DNA from: Aeromicrobium sp.
GTDB lineage: Bacteria > Actinomycetota > Actinomycetes > Propionibacteriales > Nocardioidaceae
Direction: 5' to 3'
DNA: 55,090 nucleotides
Assembly (NCBI GenBank): GCA_025965115.1
Contig: JAOPXO010000053.1
Span: 1 to 55,090, forward strand
Shown here piece after piece: positions 53,682-55,090 of this stretch (position 1 is its first letter; every line of letters begins with the position of its first letter). A program made the translations under genes and the position numbers. The notes beneath the pieces are model-generated. The model had not been told where the DNA came from. It was given only the letters and a program-made list of their open reading frames with translations, and ran no database searches.

Positions 53682-55090
53682 GTGTCTCAAAAGACGTCAG
53701 CCGACGCGACCCAGCTTCGTCCCGATGCAACAGATGCCCTGACGGCCATCCTGCGCGAACGCATCCTGGTCCTCGACGGTGCAATGGGCACCGCGATCCA
53801 GCGTGATCGACCCGACGAGGCCGGCTATCGCGGCGAACGATTCGTCGACTGGCCGAGTGACGTGCAGGGCAACAACGACCTCCTGACGATCACGCAGCCC
53901 GAGATCATCGCTGGCATCCACCGCGAATATCTCGAGGCCGGTGCCGACATGATCGAGACCAATACGTTCAACGCCCAGGAGATCTCCCTCGGCGACTACG
54001 GCATGGAAGAGCTTGCCTACGAGCTCAACTTTGAGTCGGCAAAACTGGCTCGACGCGAGTGTGATGCGATGACCGAGCGCACGCCCGACAAGCCGCGTTA
54101 TGTGGCTGGGGCACTCGGGCCAACGACCCGCACGGCATCGATCTCCCCTGACGTCAACGACCCGGGCGCCCGCAACATCACGTATGACCAGCTCGTCGAT
54201 GCCTACAAGACCGCGACGAAGGGTCTCCTCGACGGCGGATCCGATGTCATCTTCGTCGAGACGATCTTCGACACCCTCAACGCCAAGGCCGCGATCTTCG
54301 CGGTCGAGACGGTCTTCGAGGAGTACGGCCGCCGTTGGCCCGTCATCATCTCGGGCACGATCACCGATGCCTCCGGACGTACCCTCTCCGGACAGGTGAC
54401 CGAGGCGTTCTGGCACTCCGTACGCCATGTGAAGCCGCTGCTCGTCGGCCTCAACTGTGCTCTCGGCGCAAAGGAGATGAGGCCCTACATCGCGGAGATC
54501 TCCCGCATCGCCGACACGTTCGTGTCGTGCTATCCCAACGCCGGCCTGCCCAATGCTTTCGGCGAGTATGACGAGGAGCCCGAGCAGACCGCCGCGATCA
54601 TCGCGGAGTTCGCCGACAGCGGATTCGTGAACCTTGTCGGCGGTTGTTGTGGCACCACCCCCGCACACATCGCGGCAATCGCGAATGCAGTCGCAGGCAA
54701 GGCCCCACGTACGCCGGTCGAGACCGTGCCGGCGTTGCGCCTGTCCGGACTCGAGCCGGTGATCGTGGTCGAGGACACCTTGTTCGTCAACGTCGGCGAG
54801 CGCACCAACATCACCGGTTCGGCACGCTTCCGCAATCTGATCAAGGCCGGCGACTACACCGCGGCGCTTGCGGTGGCCCGCCAGCAGGTCGAGGCCGGCG
54901 CGCAGGTCATCGACATCAACATGGACGAGGGCATGATCGACGGCATTGCCGCGATGGACCGCTTCGCCAAGCTGATTGCGACTGAGCCGGACATCTGCCG
55001 GGTCCCGACGATGATCGACTCGTCGAAATGGGACGTCATCGAGGCCGGACTCAAGTGCGTGCAGGGCAAGCCGATCGTCAATTCGATCTC
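53682..55090 (+). CDS. metH: Cobalamin-dependent methionine synthase MetH (3' part cut off)
   Basis: 469 codons visible and open to the window end; absent from the ORF track because no stop is reached. [17 protein letters not shown] and the [16 protein letters not shown] region are the homocysteine-binding domain, [19 protein letters not shown] holds the zinc-cysteine pair, and [15 protein letters not shown] starts the pterin-binding domain. GAGGA lies six bases before the GTG. Methylates homocysteine using methyl-B12. The B12-binding and activation domains would lie beyond the end. Confidence 0.96.
   Translation, partial: MSQKTSADATQLRPDATDALTAILRERILVLDGAMGTAIQRDRPDEAGYRGERFVDWPSDVQGNNDLLTITQPEIIAGIHREYLEAGADMIETNTFNAQEISLGDYGMEELAYELNFESAKLARRECDAMTERTPDKPRYVAGALGPTTRTASISPDVNDPGARNITYDQLVDAYKTATKGLLDGGSDVIFVETIFDTLNAKAAIFAVETVFEEYGRRWPVIISGTITDASGRTLSGQVTEAFWHSVRHVKPLLVGLNCALGAKEMRPYIAEISRIADTFVSCYPNAGLPNAFGEYDEEPEQTAAIIAEFADSGFVNLVGGCCGTTPAHIAAIANAVAGKAPRTPVETVPALRLSGLEPVIVVEDTLFVNVGERTNITGSARFRNLIKAGDYTAALAVARQQVEAGAQVIDINMDEGMIDGIAAMDRFAKLIATEPDICRVPTMIDSSKWDVIEAGLKCVQGKPIVNSI

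Overview
The window is high-GC, very densely coded DNA from an actinobacterium. The evidence is a complete Pup-proteasome system, PafBC, RbpA, split TatA/TatC, a SigK/RskA pair, an APS-type sulfate reduction pathway and many GTG/TTG starts. The gene content and the HTH-MurA fusion fit Propionibacteriales/Nocardioidaceae (for example Aeromicrobium or Nocardioides), but I cannot name the genus from sequence alone. No gap longer than about 180 bases lacks a gene, and I saw no tRNA, rRNA, CRISPR array, insertion sequence or prophage. The window starts inside a glycine riboswitch and ends inside metH.

Layout: (1) 1-7.2 kb: glycine riboswitch and gcvP, an alpha/beta hydrolase, rskA-sigK, a glutaryl-CoA dehydrogenase-like gene and two small membrane proteins. 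(2) 7.2-12 kb: an SRPBCC protein, then the leftward sulfate assimilation run cysH-cysD-cysN-cysG. (3) 12-25 kb: small housekeeping and accessory genes: a GPGG-motif mini membrane protein, yciO, hydrolase, VOC protein, GNAT, DUF1992, methyltransferase, isochorismatase, lipoprotein, a TetR/MpaB-family divergent pair, DUF2630, an MBL-fold hydrolase, a DMT transporter, an HTH-MurA fusion, GDPD and an MFS transporter. (4) 25-30.7 kb: rbpA behind a textbook SigR-type promoter, ppm1, lnt, an M24 peptidase, small membrane proteins and a 5'-3' exonuclease. (5) 30.7-51 kb: the protein quality-control block, leftward: helY, a diacylglycerol-kinase-like gene, tatC, tatA, pafC, pafB, an FKBP lipoprotein, pafA, a K+ channel with RCK domains, prcA, prcB, pup, dop, then mpa, trmI and a site-2 protease; a rightward MFS exporter and a leftward GNAT gene sit between dop and mpa. 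(6) 51-55 kb: a RecB-like nuclease, an unknown protein, a HAD phosphatase, a GNAT and metH.

How it works together: Pup is made as a GGQ form, deamidated by Dop, ligated by PafA, recognised by Mpa and degraded by PrcA/PrcB; PafB/PafC are the neighbouring WYL DNA-damage regulators. CysD/CysN make APS and the Fe-S type CysH reduces it; CysG makes siroheme for a sulfite reductase that is not in this window. Lnt and Ppm1 act on lipoproteins and polyprenol-phosphate-mannose.

Regulation readable from sequence: many genes carry a TANNNT -10 element exactly six bases before the start codon, which predicts leaderless transcripts. Several promoters have a perfect palindrome in the -35/-10 spacer, notably the tetR/mpaB pair and the HTH-MurA gene. 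sigK has a SigK-type promoter that fixes its start codon. rbpA has a SigR-type promoter plus a 14-bp inverted repeat that could hide its ribosome binding site and AUG only in read-through RNA.
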